From Ga0077536 sp943370145 (GTDB taxonomy: Bacteria; Pseudomonadota; Gammaproteobacteria; Ga0077536), in NCBI GenBank assembly GCA_943370145.1, contig CALRPY020000020.1, positions 1 through 64,000 of the forward strand: a stretch of DNA of 64,000 nucleotides, read 5' to 3'. Under the pieces are notes generated by a model that did no database searches, had not been told where the DNA came from, and was given only the letters and a program-made list of their open reading frames with translations. The stretch's first letter is position 1, and each line of letters starts with the position of its first letter. Below, piece after piece: positions 33,402 through 42,196 of the stretch. Position numbers and translations under genes: made by a program.

Positions 33402-33428
33402 GCGGGCACCAGGCGCCCGCGGCCGACC

Positions 33429-34274
33429 GTGGCAACCTACATCATCGGCGACATCCAGGGCTGCCACGCCGATCTCTGCGCCCTGCTCGAACGCGTGGAC
33501 TTCGATTCTTCGCGCGATCGCGTTTGGTTCACCGGCGACCTCGTCAACCGCGGGCCGGCCTCGCTGGCCGCGCTGCGCTTCGTGCGCGACCTGGGCGAGC
33601 GCGCCGTGGTCGTGCTCGGCAACCACGACTTGCACCTGCTCGCGTGTCGCTACGTCGACGGCATCGAGCCGCGCCCCGGCGACACGCTCGATGACGTGCT
33701 GGCGGCGCCCGACCGGGATGAACTGCTGGACTGGCTGCGGACACGTCCCCTCATCCATCATGATGCCGCGCATGGGCTGACGCTGGTGCATGCGGGCCTG
33801 CCACCCCAGTGGTCGCTCGCCGACGCCCTCGCGCTCGGCGGCGAAATGGCTGCGCTGCTGCGTGGACCACGCCTGGCGGCCACCCTGGCCCGGATGTACG
33901 GCAACCTGCCCGACCATTGGGACGATGAACTGACGGGCGCCGCCCGCTTCCGCTTCGTCATCAATGCCTTCACCCGCTTGCGCTACGTGACCGGCGACGG
34001 CCGGATCGACATGAAGGCCAAGGGAGCGCCCGGCACCCAGCGCGCGGGGCTCGTGCCCTGGTATGCCGCGTCCGGCCGCCGCAGCCGCCACGCGCGCGTG
34101 GTATTCGGCCACTGGTCGACCCTGCGCCTTACGCAGGCGGACGAGGCTCGCTACAACGTGCTGCCACTGGACACCGGGGCGGTCTGGGGCGGTAGTCTCA
34201 CCGCCTACCGGATCGAGGACGGCGCACGCTTCAGCGTGCGGGGTTCCACGCCGGTCGCGATCGACGGGGACTGA
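33429..34274 (+). CDS. apaH: Symmetrical bis(5'-nucleosyl)-tetraphosphatase
   Basis: A 281-residue metallophosphatase (E. coli 280-282) that splits Ap4A to two ADP and can decap Np4-capped RNA. The motifs GDIQGCHADL, GDLVNRGP, GNHDLHLL and a downstream GAPGTQR/WYA region match the ApaH branch of the PPP superfamily. GTG start at 33429. The stop codon lies in a stem-loop shared with the converging folA. Confidence 0.96.
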   Translation: MATYIIGDIQGCHADLCALLERVDFDSSRDRVWFTGDLVNRGPASLAALRFVRDLGERAVVVLGNHDLHLLACRYVDGIEPRPGDTLDDVLAAPDRDELLDWLRTRPLIHHDAAHGLTLVHAGLPPQWSLADALALGGEMAALLRGPRLAATLARMYGNLPDHWDDELTGAARFRFVINAFTRLRYVTGDGRIDMKAKGAPGTQRAGLVPWYAASGRRSRHARVVFGHWSTLRLTQADEARYNVLPLDTGAVWGGSLTAYRIEDGARFSVRGSTPVAIDGD

Positions 34275-34286
34275 TTGATTCAGTCC
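34268..34286. terminator. Stem-loop spanning the apaH and folA stop codons
   Basis: GGACTGA at 34268-34274 pairs with TCAGTCC at 34280-34286 across a 5-base loop. The left arm ends with the apaH TGA and the right arm starts with the folA TGA. The genes are only 5 bases apart. Same layout as at dcd/TusA (15657-15680). Confidence 0.5.
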
Positions 34287-34792
34287 GCGCGCTCGAGCAC
34301 CACGAAACTGTAGTCGTATTCACCCCCGCCCGCGTGCGGTTCGCGCGCGACTTCGCGCCAGGCAGCGCGGTCGAAGTCGGGGAAACGCACGTCGCCGTCA
34401 ATCTTGGCGTGCACCTCGGTGATGAAGAGCCGTGCGGCGATCGGCAGCGCCGCGGCGTACACCGCGGCCCCCCCCACCACCATGATCTCGCTCGCGTCGC
34501 CGGCCGTGGCCAGCGCGGCCTCCAGTGTCGGCACCACCACGCAGCCCGCGGCCGCGCAGGCGGGGTCGCTGGAGATCACGATATTCAGGCGCCCGGGCAG
34601 TACGCGGCCGATCGATTCGTGGGTCCGTCGGCCCATCACGAGCGGATGGCCCATCGTCACCTCGCGAAAGCGGCGCAGGTCGCCGGGCAGATGCCACGGC
34701 AGTCCGCCATCCCGGCCGATGACGCCGTTGTCGGCCATGGCGACGACGATGTTCACACGCGCCCGCGCGCGCTGGTCCGCGAACGCCGTCAT
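34280..34792 (-). CDS. folA: Dihydrofolate reductase
   Basis: A 170-residue DHFR (E. coli 159) that regenerates tetrahydrofolate after the ThyA reaction. Motifs: VAMADNGVIGRDGGLPWHLPGD with the catalytic acid aspartate-region loop, MGRRTHESIGR for NADPH, LNIVIS, and VVGGAAVYAAAL. Residues 1-12 extend beyond the usual start, so an internal start near VNIVVAMADN is possible but ATG 34792 overlaps the thyA stop by four bases, supporting it. A coupled thyA-folA pair. Confidence 0.96.
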   Translation of the reverse strand: MTAFADQRARARVNIVVAMADNGVIGRDGGLPWHLPGDLRRFREVTMGHPLVMGRRTHESIGRVLPGRLNIVISSDPACAAAGCVVVPTLEAALATAGDASEIMVVGGAAVYAAALPIAARLFITEVHAKIDGDVRFPDFDRAAWREVAREPHAGGGEYDYSFVVLERAD

Positions 34793-35583
34793 ATCGCGAT
34801 CGGCGCGGCGATGGCGGGGTGCGGGTCGTAGCCGACGATCTCGAAATCCCCGTAGGTGAAATCGAAGATCGAGCGCACCGCGGGGTTCAGCTTCAGCGTC
34901 GGCAGCGCGCGTGGCTCGCGCGTCAGCTGCAGGCGGGCCTGCTCGAGGTGATTGAGGTAGAGATGGGCGTCACCCAGCGTGTGCACGAAATCACCCGGCG
35001 CGTAGCCGCAGACCTGCGCAACCATGTGCGTCAGCAGCGCATAGGATGCGATATTGAACGGCACGCCGAGGAAGACGTCGGCGCTGCGCTGGTAGAGCTG
35101 GCAGGACAGCCTGCCGTCGGCGACGTAGAACTGGAACATGACATGGCAGGGCGCAAGCGCCATCGCGTCGAGTTCGCCGACATTCCATGCGCTGACGAGA
35201 TGGCGGCGCGAATCCGGATCGCGCCGCAGGCGCTCGACGAGGCCCGTGAGCTGGTCGATCACACGCCCGTCGGTGGCCCGCCAGCTGCGCCACTGCACGC
35301 CGTAGACGGGGCCGAGCTCACCCGCGTCGTTCGCCCACTCGTCCCAGATCGACACGCCGTGCTGCTTGAGGTAGGCGATGTTCGAATCGCCACGCAGGAA
35401 CCACAGCAGTTCGTGGATGATGGACTTGAGGTGGAGCTTCTTGGTGGTCACCAGCGGCAGGCCGGCGCCGAGGTCGAAGCGCATCTGGTAACCGAAGACG
35501 CTCAGCGTGCCGGTGCCGGTGCGGTCCTGCTTGCGCGCGCCGCGCTCGAGGATGTGCTGCATCAGGTCGAGATACTGTCGCAT
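34789..35583 (-). CDS. thyA: Thymidylate synthase
   Basis: A 264-residue thymidylate synthase, exactly the E. coli length. It methylates dUMP using methylene-tetrahydrofolate. MRQYLDLMQHIL opens it; GVQWRSW, the catalytic cysteine in LAPCHVMFQFYV, QRSADVFLGVPFNIASY and the C-terminal GYDPHPAI are all conserved. It starts 2 bases after the lgt stop and overlaps folA, so lgt-thyA-folA is one unit, as in E. coli for lgt-thyA. Confidence 0.98.
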   Translation of the reverse strand: MRQYLDLMQHILERGARKQDRTGTGTLSVFGYQMRFDLGAGLPLVTTKKLHLKSIIHELLWFLRGDSNIAYLKQHGVSIWDEWANDAGELGPVYGVQWRSWRATDGRVIDQLTGLVERLRRDPDSRRHLVSAWNVGELDAMALAPCHVMFQFYVADGRLSCQLYQRSADVFLGVPFNIASYALLTHMVAQVCGYAPGDFVHTLGDAHLYLNHLEQARLQLTREPRALPTLKLNPAVRSIFDFTYGDFEIVGYDPHPAIAAPIAI

Positions 35584-35585
35584 CG

Positions 35586-36410
35586 CTAGCCCTGCGGAGA
35601 TTGATGGCCGGCTTGCGCCGCGGGCGGTGGCGACCGCAGGCTCACGACCAGGATCGCGAGTCCGGCAATGATCATGGGCACCGACAGCAGCTGCCCCATG
35701 GTCAGCCACTGCCAGAGATAACCGATGTGGGCGTCCGGCTCGCGGACGAATTCCACCGCGAAGCGTGACAGCCCGTAGCCGAGCAGGAAGACCGCCGCAA
35801 TCACCCCGCGGCGCGGCCTCGCGGCATACAGCCAGTTCAGCACGACGAACAGCAACAGGCCTTCGAGCAGGGCCTCGTAGATCTGCGACGGATGGCGCGG
35901 CACGCCCCCGGCACCCGGCGCGGTGAAGAGGACGGCCCAGGGCAGGGTGCTGGGCGCGCCCCACAGTTCCTGGTTGACGAAATTGGCGATGCGCCCGAGG
36001 AACAGCCCGATCGGCACCGCCGGCAGCACGAAATCCGCGACCGCGAGGAAGGGTCGCCGGACCCGGCGTGCAAACAGTGCGAGTGCCACGATGACGCCGA
36101 GCGTACCGCCGTGGAAGGACATGCCGCCACGCCATACCGCGAGCAATTCGAGCGGGTTCTGCAGGTATTCGGCGAAGTTGTAGAACAGCACGTAACCGAG
36201 CCGGCCGCCGAGCACCGCGCCCAGCGCCACGTGGAAGACGAGGTCGGACACCTGCTCGGTCGTCCAGTCGCCCGCGGCGCCACGGCCGCAGCGGCGATGG
36301 AGCAGTCCCCACGCGAGCGCGATGCCGGCGAGATAGGACAGGCCGTACCAGCGGATCGCCAGCGGCCCGAGTTCGAGCGCGACGGGGTCGATGGCCGGGA
36401 ACTGGATCAT
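35586..36410 (-). CDS. lgt: Prolipoprotein diacylglyceryl transferase
   Basis: A 274-residue inner-membrane enzyme with about seven hydrophobic helices that adds diacylglycerol to the lipobox cysteine of prelipoproteins. The signature GRIANFVNQELWG and HPSQIYEALLEG are present, and GGMSFHGGTLG contains the conserved catalytic-region histidine. Start at ATG 36410, divergent from the acyl-CoA ligase gene by 118 bases. First gene of the lgt-thyA-folA unit. Confidence 0.97.
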   Translation of the reverse strand: MIQFPAIDPVALELGPLAIRWYGLSYLAGIALAWGLLHRRCGRGAAGDWTTEQVSDLVFHVALGAVLGGRLGYVLFYNFAEYLQNPLELLAVWRGGMSFHGGTLGVIVALALFARRVRRPFLAVADFVLPAVPIGLFLGRIANFVNQELWGAPSTLPWAVLFTAPGAGGVPRHPSQIYEALLEGLLLFVVLNWLYAARPRRGVIAAVFLLGYGLSRFAVEFVREPDAHIGYLWQWLTMGQLLSVPMIIAGLAILVVSLRSPPPAAQAGHQSPQG

Positions 36411-36528
36411 CCGGGCAGTTTACCCGATGCCCGCCCGGCTTGCCGCGCGGAAGCGCCTGCACGACACTCGCTCCGGGCGCGGCGCCGTCGCCGCCCCGTC
36501 AGGGAACACAACGAGGAGCCACCGAACC

Positions 36529-38085
36529 ATGCGAGTCACCCAGCCCCTTTTGCGCAACGCCCAGCAACGTCCAGGCGCGCTCGCGACCTCATGCGAGGGC
36601 CGCCGCCGCAGCTGGCGGGAATTCGCCGACCGGGTTGCGCGCTACGCGGGCGTGCTCCGGCAACAGGGGCTTGCGGATGGCGACCGGGTCGCCATCGTCG
36701 CGTTGAATTCCGACCACTACCTCGAGACTTTCTACGCCGTGCCGTGGGCGGGCGGCATCATCGTGCCCATCAACACCCGCTGGTCGCAGGCGGAAATCGC
36801 CTATGCGCTGGCCGACGCCGGCGTGCGAATTCTCGTCGTCGACGCGCATTTCATCGAACTCGCCGCGCAGCTGCAGTCGACGTCGCCGCTGCCGCTGGTC
36901 GTACTCACGCTCGGCGGCGTCGAGGCCGCGAACGGCCTCGACGTCGAGAGGGCCCTCGCCACGACGGCGCCCGTGGCCGAAGCCGGCCGCGGGGGCGACG
37001 ACGTCTCGGGCATCTTCTATACCGGCGGCACGACGGGGAAATCGAAGGGCGTGATGCTCAGCCACGCCAATCACGTGACGAACAGCCTGCAGCTCGCGGC
37101 GATGATGCGCGCACCGGAGGAACTCAGTTACCTGCACGCGGCGCCGATGTTCCATATCGCGGACGCGCTGTGCGTCTACATGGTGACGACGCTCGGCGGC
37201 AGCCACCACGTGATCCCGCGCTTCGAACCGGCAGCCTGCGCGCGCGCGCTCGCCGATAACCGGATCACCGACATCCTGCTGGTGCCGACCATGATCCAGA
37301 TGCTGCTCGATCATCTCGAGCAGCAGCCCTACGCGCTCGACGCCCTCGCGCGCCTGTACTACGGCGCATCGCCGATCCCGGAGGCGACCCTGCTGCGCCT
37401 GTTCGACGCGCTGCCGACCTGCTCGCCGGTGCAGCTCTACGGCCAGACCGAAGCGGCGCCGATGCTGACCTTGCTGGAAGGCAAGTACCACGTGAAGGAC
37501 GGCCCCAATGCCGGGCGGCTGCGCTCGGCGGGCCGGGCCATCCCCTGCATCGAGCTGAAGATAGTCGACACGGACGACCAGGAAGTGCCGCGCGGCACCG
37601 TCGGCGAGATCGTCGCGCGCGGGCCCAACGTGATGCGCGGCTACTGGCAGATGCCGGAACAGAGCGCCCAGACCCTGCGCGGCGGCTGGCTGCACACGGG
37701 CGACGCGGCCTGGATGGACGAGGAAGGCTTCATCTACATCAGCGATCGCCTGAAGGACATGATCATCAGCGGCGGGGAGAACGTGTACTCGACGGAGGTC
37801 GAGCAGGCGCTCTACCAGCACCCGTCGGTCGCGCAGTGCGCGGTGATCGGGGTCCCGGACGAACGCTGGGGCGAGCGCGTGCACGCGGTGGTCGTGCCGA
37901 AACCGGGCGCCGAGCGCGACGCGCAGGCGCTGATTGCCCACTGCCGTGCGCTGATTGCCGACTTCAAGTGCCCGCGCTCGATCGATTTCCAGGACGAGCC
38001 GTTGCCGCTGTCGGGCGCGGGCAAGATACTCAAGACCGAACTGCGCAAGCCCTACTGGGACGGCCGCGCACGCAGCGTCAACTGA
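36529..38085 (+). CDS. Long-chain-type fatty acyl-CoA ligase / AMP-dependent synthetase
   Basis: A 518-residue ANL enzyme forming acyl-adenylate then acyl-CoA. ATP loop YTGGTTGKSKGVML (near residue 164), YGQTEAAPM, GWLHTGDAAWMDEEGF, the hinge DRLKDMIISGGENVYSTEVE and the C-terminal catalytic lysine in SGAGKILKTELRKPYW are intact. The ATG at 36529 follows CGAGGAG at a good distance. Substrate is not readable; the sequence pattern resembles FadD3/medium-to-long-chain ligases used in steroid, terpenoid or fatty acid breakdown. The downstream kinase is separated by 77 bases. Confidence 0.9.
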   Translation: MRVTQPLLRNAQQRPGALATSCEGRRRSWREFADRVARYAGVLRQQGLADGDRVAIVALNSDHYLETFYAVPWAGGIIVPINTRWSQAEIAYALADAGVRILVVDAHFIELAAQLQSTSPLPLVVLTLGGVEAANGLDVERALATTAPVAEAGRGGDDVSGIFYTGGTTGKSKGVMLSHANHVTNSLQLAAMMRAPEELSYLHAAPMFHIADALCVYMVTTLGGSHHVIPRFEPAACARALADNRITDILLVPTMIQMLLDHLEQQPYALDALARLYYGASPIPEATLLRLFDALPTCSPVQLYGQTEAAPMLTLLEGKYHVKDGPNAGRLRSAGRAIPCIELKIVDTDDQEVPRGTVGEIVARGPNVMRGYWQMPEQSAQTLRGGWLHTGDAAWMDEEGFIYISDRLKDMIISGGENVYSTEVEQALYQHPSVAQCAVIGVPDERWGERVHAVVVPKPGAERDAQALIAHCRALIADFKCPRSIDFQDEPLPLSGAGKILKTELRKPYWDGRARSVN

Positions 38086-38162
38086 ATGTCGAGCCCCCGC
38101 GCAGCCCTGCCACGCGCCGCGCGGTTGACGCGGAGTAGGCCAGGCGGGACCATCGCGGCCGC

Positions 38163-39839
38163 ATGTCACTCCTGAGCACTTATCGCAACGCGCTGCCGCC
38201 CGGCGCCCGGCTGCTCTGGTACCGCATCGAACGCGTACTGGGCCAGGGCGCGTTCGGCATCACCTACCTTGCAACCGACGACAACCTGCACCGCGCCGTC
38301 GCAATCAAGGAATACCTGCCCGGCCACCTCGCGCGGCGCGAGGCGGACGACACGGTCCAGCCCCTGACGGCCGAACTCGGGCCCGAATATTCGGCCGGCC
38401 TGCAGCGCTTCCTCAGCGAGGCGCGCACGCTCGCGCGCTTCGAACATCCGAACATCGTGCGCGTGCACAACGTGTTCGAGCATCTCGGCACGGCCTGCAT
38501 GGTCATGCAGTACGAGGAAGGCACCGCTCTCGACGTCCAGCTGAGGCAACGTCGGCGCCTCGACGAAGCCGAGTTGCTCGGCTGGCTGCCGGGCCTGCTC
38601 GACGGCCTCGAAACCATCCACGCCCAGGGCATCATCCATCGCGACATCAAGCCGGCGAACGTGCTGATCCGGCCGAATGGCGAGCCGGTCCTGCTCGATT
38701 TCGGATCCGCGCGCTATGCCGCGACGGACGAGGCCCGCACGTTGACGAACTTCGTCTCGCCGGGTTACGCGGCGATCGAGCAGTACGCCGGCAAGAGCGA
38801 CAGCCAGGGGCCGTGGACGGACATCTACGGCCTGGGGGCGACGCTCTATCGCGCGATGGCCGGGCGTGCACCGCCCGACGCGGTGGAGCGCAGCCACGCA
38901 CTGGCGCAGCAGGAGGCAGACACCTACCAGGCCGGCGCGGCCCCCGACCTCCGCGCCTACAGCGAGGCATTCGTCGCCGCCGTCGACCATGCGCTGCAGT
39001 TCCGTGCCCAGGATCGGCCGCAGACGGTTGCGGCATGGCGCGGGGAATTTCCCACGCTTTCGACCATGCGGCCGTGGCACCTCGCGTCAGCGAACGCCGC
39101 CGACGATGCGTCGGTGCCGACGGTGCCGAGCGCGACACTGGGCATGCCGGTGCGCACGCCGCAGCCCGCGAACAGCGACGGGCGGCCGCGCCGCGCGGCG
39201 CCGTTCGCGGCTGGCGCCCTGCTCGCCTTCGTCGCCGGGCTCGCAGCACTGCGCTCGATACCGCTCGATTCACCGCCGGCGACACCGCTGGTCACCACCC
39301 CGCCGCGGGTCGAGCCCGTCCAAGCGCCACCCGTCGACCCTGCACTGGCCATCGCAGCGCGCATCGCCGACCTGCTCGAACGCGCTGCCGTCGACCTCGC
39401 GGCAGCCCGCCTGACCCTGCCGCCGGGCAACAACGCCCATGAAAAATATCGCGGGGTGCTCGCACTCGACCCCGGGCATCCGGCCGCGCGCCAGGGCATC
39501 GAGAACATCGCGCGTCGCTATGTCGAACTGGGCCGCCGCGACGTGGCGCGCGGCCGCCTGCGCCAGGCCGCGCACTACCTCGCCAAGGCCGAAACGCTCA
39601 GTGCCGGGCCGGCGGGCGCAGCCGAACTGCGGCGGGACCTCGACGCGGCGCGCGCGCGCAATGCGCCGGCGGCGGTCGCGGCCAGCCCAACCGCAGCCTC
39701 GGTGTCGCAGCCACCGTCCGCACCGCCGCCGGCGCAGGCGCGGCGCCTGTTCGGCTGGCTCGGCGGCGACACGAGCACGACCCGGGCGCCCATCGAAGAC
39801 CGCAGCCTGGCGATTCCTGACCTGCCGCCGCCAAGATGA
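38163..39839 (+). CDS. Hanks-type Ser/Thr kinase with membrane anchor and extracytoplasmic tail
   Basis: A 558-residue protein. The N-terminal cytoplasmic kinase (about 15-290) has GQGAFGITYLA, ATP lysine K49, HRDIKPAN with catalytic D161, and DFGSAR, with an activation segment TLTNFVSPGYAAIEQY of the DFGSAR subfamily. A Pro-rich linker follows, then a single transmembrane helix at about 348-367. The exported part (about 370-558) is TPR-like (KYRGVLALDPGHPAARQGIENI) with an Ala/Pro-rich end. Unlike the kinase at 840-3413 it has no CHASE2 sensor and no adjacent phosphatase. The next gene encodes a small secreted protein that could be its partner. Confidence 0.92.
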   Translation: MSLLSTYRNALPPGARLLWYRIERVLGQGAFGITYLATDDNLHRAVAIKEYLPGHLARREADDTVQPLTAELGPEYSAGLQRFLSEARTLARFEHPNIVRVHNVFEHLGTACMVMQYEEGTALDVQLRQRRRLDEAELLGWLPGLLDGLETIHAQGIIHRDIKPANVLIRPNGEPVLLDFGSARYAATDEARTLTNFVSPGYAAIEQYAGKSDSQGPWTDIYGLGATLYRAMAGRAPPDAVERSHALAQQEADTYQAGAAPDLRAYSEAFVAAVDHALQFRAQDRPQTVAAWRGEFPTLSTMRPWHLASANAADDASVPTVPSATLGMPVRTPQPANSDGRPRRAAPFAAGALLAFVAGLAALRSIPLDSPPATPLVTTPPRVEPVQAPPVDPALAIAARIADLLERAAVDLAAARLTLPPGNNAHEKYRGVLALDPGHPAARQGIENIARRYVELGRRDVARGRLRQAAHYLAKAETLSAGPAGAAELRRDLDAARARNAPAAVAASPTAASVSQPPSAPPPAQARRLFGWLGGDTSTTRAPIEDRSLAIPDLPPPR

Positions 39840-39905
39840 ACCGACCCCGATCCGGACGGTCGCATGCAGCGTAGGGCCTCATGCAGGCTCATCCCGGAGA
39901 ACACC

Positions 39906-40397
39906 ATGCGCCTCATGCAGATCCTGGTCCTGTTCCTCGGTATCGCGCTGACCGGCCAGGCCAGCGCGGCGACCTACATCCAGCCGCCCCTGGGCCGCCT
40001 GGTCTTCAATGAGATGCTGACCCCGGCAATCGCCGCCGGCGACACGCGCCCGCTCTATCTCGACAAGGCGGGGCGCTACTACGGCGAACTGATCGTCGAA
40101 ACCGCCGAGGGCGCGCCGGCGCCGGCTTTCTCGACGGCGCCACAGAGGCTCTCTTTCGAATTCGAATTCTGGCGGGGCGACAAGCTGCAACGCCGCGAGG
40201 CGGTGCAGGTCACGCTGGAACCGGGCGAACGCCACAAGACGCTGTTCTGGGTCGACGCGCCGAACCAGGTTCCGTCACGCGTGCAGTTGCGGATGACCGT
40301 GCGCTCCGCAGCGGCCGCGAAACTCATCTCACCCGGCGTCGACCTGCGCCTGCAGGTCACGCGCAAGTTCGAGTTCTCGCCGTTAAAGCCTCCCTGA
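39906..40397 (+). CDS. Small secreted protein of unknown function
   Basis: A 163-residue protein whose first 21 residues (ending TGQASA) are a clear signal peptide. The mature part is a beta-rich domain with LGRLVFNEMLTPA, GELIVETAE, RLSFEFEFWRGDKL and VQLRMTVRS, all alternating hydrophobic strands. I do not recognise a family. It starts 66 bases after the kinase gene, on the same strand, and may act with the kinase's exported tail. An upstream in-frame ATG at 39864 would place charged residues before the signal sequence, so 39906 is preferred. Confidence 0.75.
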   Translation: MRLMQILVLFLGIALTGQASAATYIQPPLGRLVFNEMLTPAIAAGDTRPLYLDKAGRYYGELIVETAEGAPAPAFSTAPQRLSFEFEFWRGDKLQRREAVQVTLEPGERHKTLFWVDAPNQVPSRVQLRMTVRSAAAAKLISPGVDLRLQVTRKFEFSPLKPP

Positions 40398-40413
40398 GCG
40401 GGCGCGCGGCGGA

Positions 40414-41265
40414 TCAATCGTCGACGATGTCGAATTCGACGCTGCCCAGGGGGCCGTAGTCGATCCGGTAGTGACCGGGCGCGCCGGCATGCAGGCCGGT
40501 GAGGTTGCCGGGCATCACGAGGTGGCCGGGCTCGACGCGGTAGCCGCGCCCCAGCGCGAATTCGTTGACAATCCAGCGCACTGACTCCCACAGCGCCAGG
40601 TTGGCCGGCCCCGCGGCGCGCTCCCCCAGCGTCCTGCCGTCATGGGTCGCAAGCACCTTGACCGCCGCGAGGTCCACGGATCCTGCGGCAACCGGCGCAC
40701 CCAGCGCGACGTCGCGCGTCGCGATGTCGGTGGGCACGAGGACACGCGCGAGGTGTGGCAGATCCTGCTTCAGCGCCGCCAGATCGGGCACCGCGGCATC
40801 CGGCAGTTCGACCGCCGGCCGCAGGCGGCAGACCACCGCCTTGAGCGCCGCGACGTCCGGCAACGGCGTGGTCACCGGCGCGCAGATCTCGAACGCGATC
40901 TCGGCCTCGACGAGCAGCGAGTGGAAGTCCCTGCGCCTGACTTCCCGCACCTGCTCCTTCAGGCCGCCGGCGAACAGCACGCCGCCAATCGGAAACTGCG
41001 GGATGAAGCCGCCCTTGTAACCGCCGATGCGCTCGCCGGCCGCGACACGCGCCGCGACATAGCGCCGCTGCACGCCGTAGAGCGATTCCATGTCGAGCGA
41101 CGGGTTGATGCGCACGAAATCGGGAAACACCTGTCGTTGCGCCGCGGCCTCGACCACCAGCCGCGCCATGTAGTCGAGGTCGGGAGCGGTCGGTGCGGCA
41201 CCGGCCGGGGTCATCCAGTGCAGGGCGGCTGCAAGCACCGCCGCAAATCTCAGTCCGGACTTCAT
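40414..41265 (-). CDS. Exported FAH/2-keto-4-pentenoate hydratase-family protein
   Basis: A 283-residue protein. The first 24 residues (MKSGLRFAAVLAAALHWMTP, then AGAA) form a signal peptide. The remainder has the fumarylacetoacetase/MhpD-like fold: YGVQRRYVAARVAAGERIGGYKGG near residues 64-86, an EAEIAFEI metal-binding segment, and HLVMPGNLTG near the C terminus. The acidic metal ligands appear present. Family members are normally cytosolic enzymes of aromatic-ring breakdown, so export is unusual. It converges on the secreted-protein gene and is divergent from the MaoC gene. Confidence 0.8.
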   Translation of the reverse strand: MKSGLRFAAVLAAALHWMTPAGAAPTAPDLDYMARLVVEAAAQRQVFPDFVRINPSLDMESLYGVQRRYVAARVAAGERIGGYKGGFIPQFPIGGVLFAGGLKEQVREVRRRDFHSLLVEAEIAFEICAPVTTPLPDVAALKAVVCRLRPAVELPDAAVPDLAALKQDLPHLARVLVPTDIATRDVALGAPVAAGSVDLAAVKVLATHDGRTLGERAAGPANLALWESVRWIVNEFALGRGYRVEPGHLVMPGNLTGLHAGAPGHYRIDYGPLGSVEFDIVDD

Positions 41266-41338
41266 CGCTGGCTCACCCGTGTCTGTTCATATGGGGGTCG
41301 GGTACGATAGCGCATCGCCCCCGCCCGAGGCAGTCACG

Positions 41339-42196
41339 ATGCCGCTGTCCGCCGATCTCGCAGGAACCACCACTCAGCCGCGGCATCACGAGGTCGACGC
41401 ACGCTGGCTCATGGCCTACGCGGCCGGCCTCGGTGACACGGCGCGGTGCTACTTCGATACGACGCAGGCCATCGCGATGCACCCGGTATTCCCGGTCTGC
41501 GTCGAATGGAATTCCATCCTCGACCTGCGCTACGGCCCGGGCACGGAAACGCTGAGCGCAGCCGAGCAGGCGCGTGCGGTGCATGCCGACCACGACATCC
41601 ACCTGCTGCGCCCGCTGGTCCCGGGCGAGACGCTGTCGACCACGGCCACCGCGGTCGCTGTCGAGCAGCGCCGTCCCGGCGCTTATCTCCTGAAGCGGCT
41701 CGACACCGTCGACTCGCGCGGACAGCTGGTCATGCGGACCTGGCAGGGCACGCTCTATCGGGGCGTCGAGGTAATCGGCGCGGGGACCGCGATCGACACC
41801 GCGCCCGCGTGGCCCGCCGCCGGTGACGACGAGAACCTCGCGAGCCATGTGCTCGCGGTCGCCGCGAACTGCGCGCACGTGTACACCGAATGCGCACGCA
41901 TCTGGAACCCGATCCACACCGATCGTGCGCATGCACTCGCCGCCGGCCTGCCGGACATCATCCTGCACGGCACCGCGACGCTCGCGCTGGCCGTGTCGCG
42001 CCTCGTGCAGAGCGAACTCGACGACGCGCCCGGTCGCGTCACGCGGGTTGGCGGCCGCTTCAGCGGCATGGTGCTGATGCCGTCCCTGCTGGGCCTGAAA
42101 CTCGAATCGCACCTGCCGGGCCTCATCCGTTTCCGTGTCGTCGCCGCGAACGGCCGGGATGCGATCCGCCGCGGTTTCCTGGAGTACTCACCGTGA
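41339..42196 (+). CDS. MaoC-like double-hotdog dehydratase
   Basis: A 285-residue protein with an N-terminal FAS1-type/MaoC hotdog (about 10-140) and a C-terminal MaoC hotdog (about 165-285). NPIHTDRAHALAAGLPDIILHG is the hydratase-2 motif with catalytic Asp and His in IHTDRAHA. It probably hydrates an enoyl-CoA. The ATG at 41339 gives the family start; an upstream GTG at 41279 adds a weak N terminus. Its stop overlaps the GTG start of the first P450, so it is translationally coupled to it. Confidence 0.85.
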   Translation: MPLSADLAGTTTQPRHHEVDARWLMAYAAGLGDTARCYFDTTQAIAMHPVFPVCVEWNSILDLRYGPGTETLSAAEQARAVHADHDIHLLRPLVPGETLSTTATAVAVEQRRPGAYLLKRLDTVDSRGQLVMRTWQGTLYRGVEVIGAGTAIDTAPAWPAAGDDENLASHVLAVAANCAHVYTECARIWNPIHTDRAHALAAGLPDIILHGTATLALAVSRLVQSELDDAPGRVTRVGGRFSGMVLMPSLLGLKLESHLPGLIRFRVVAANGRDAIRRGFLEYSP

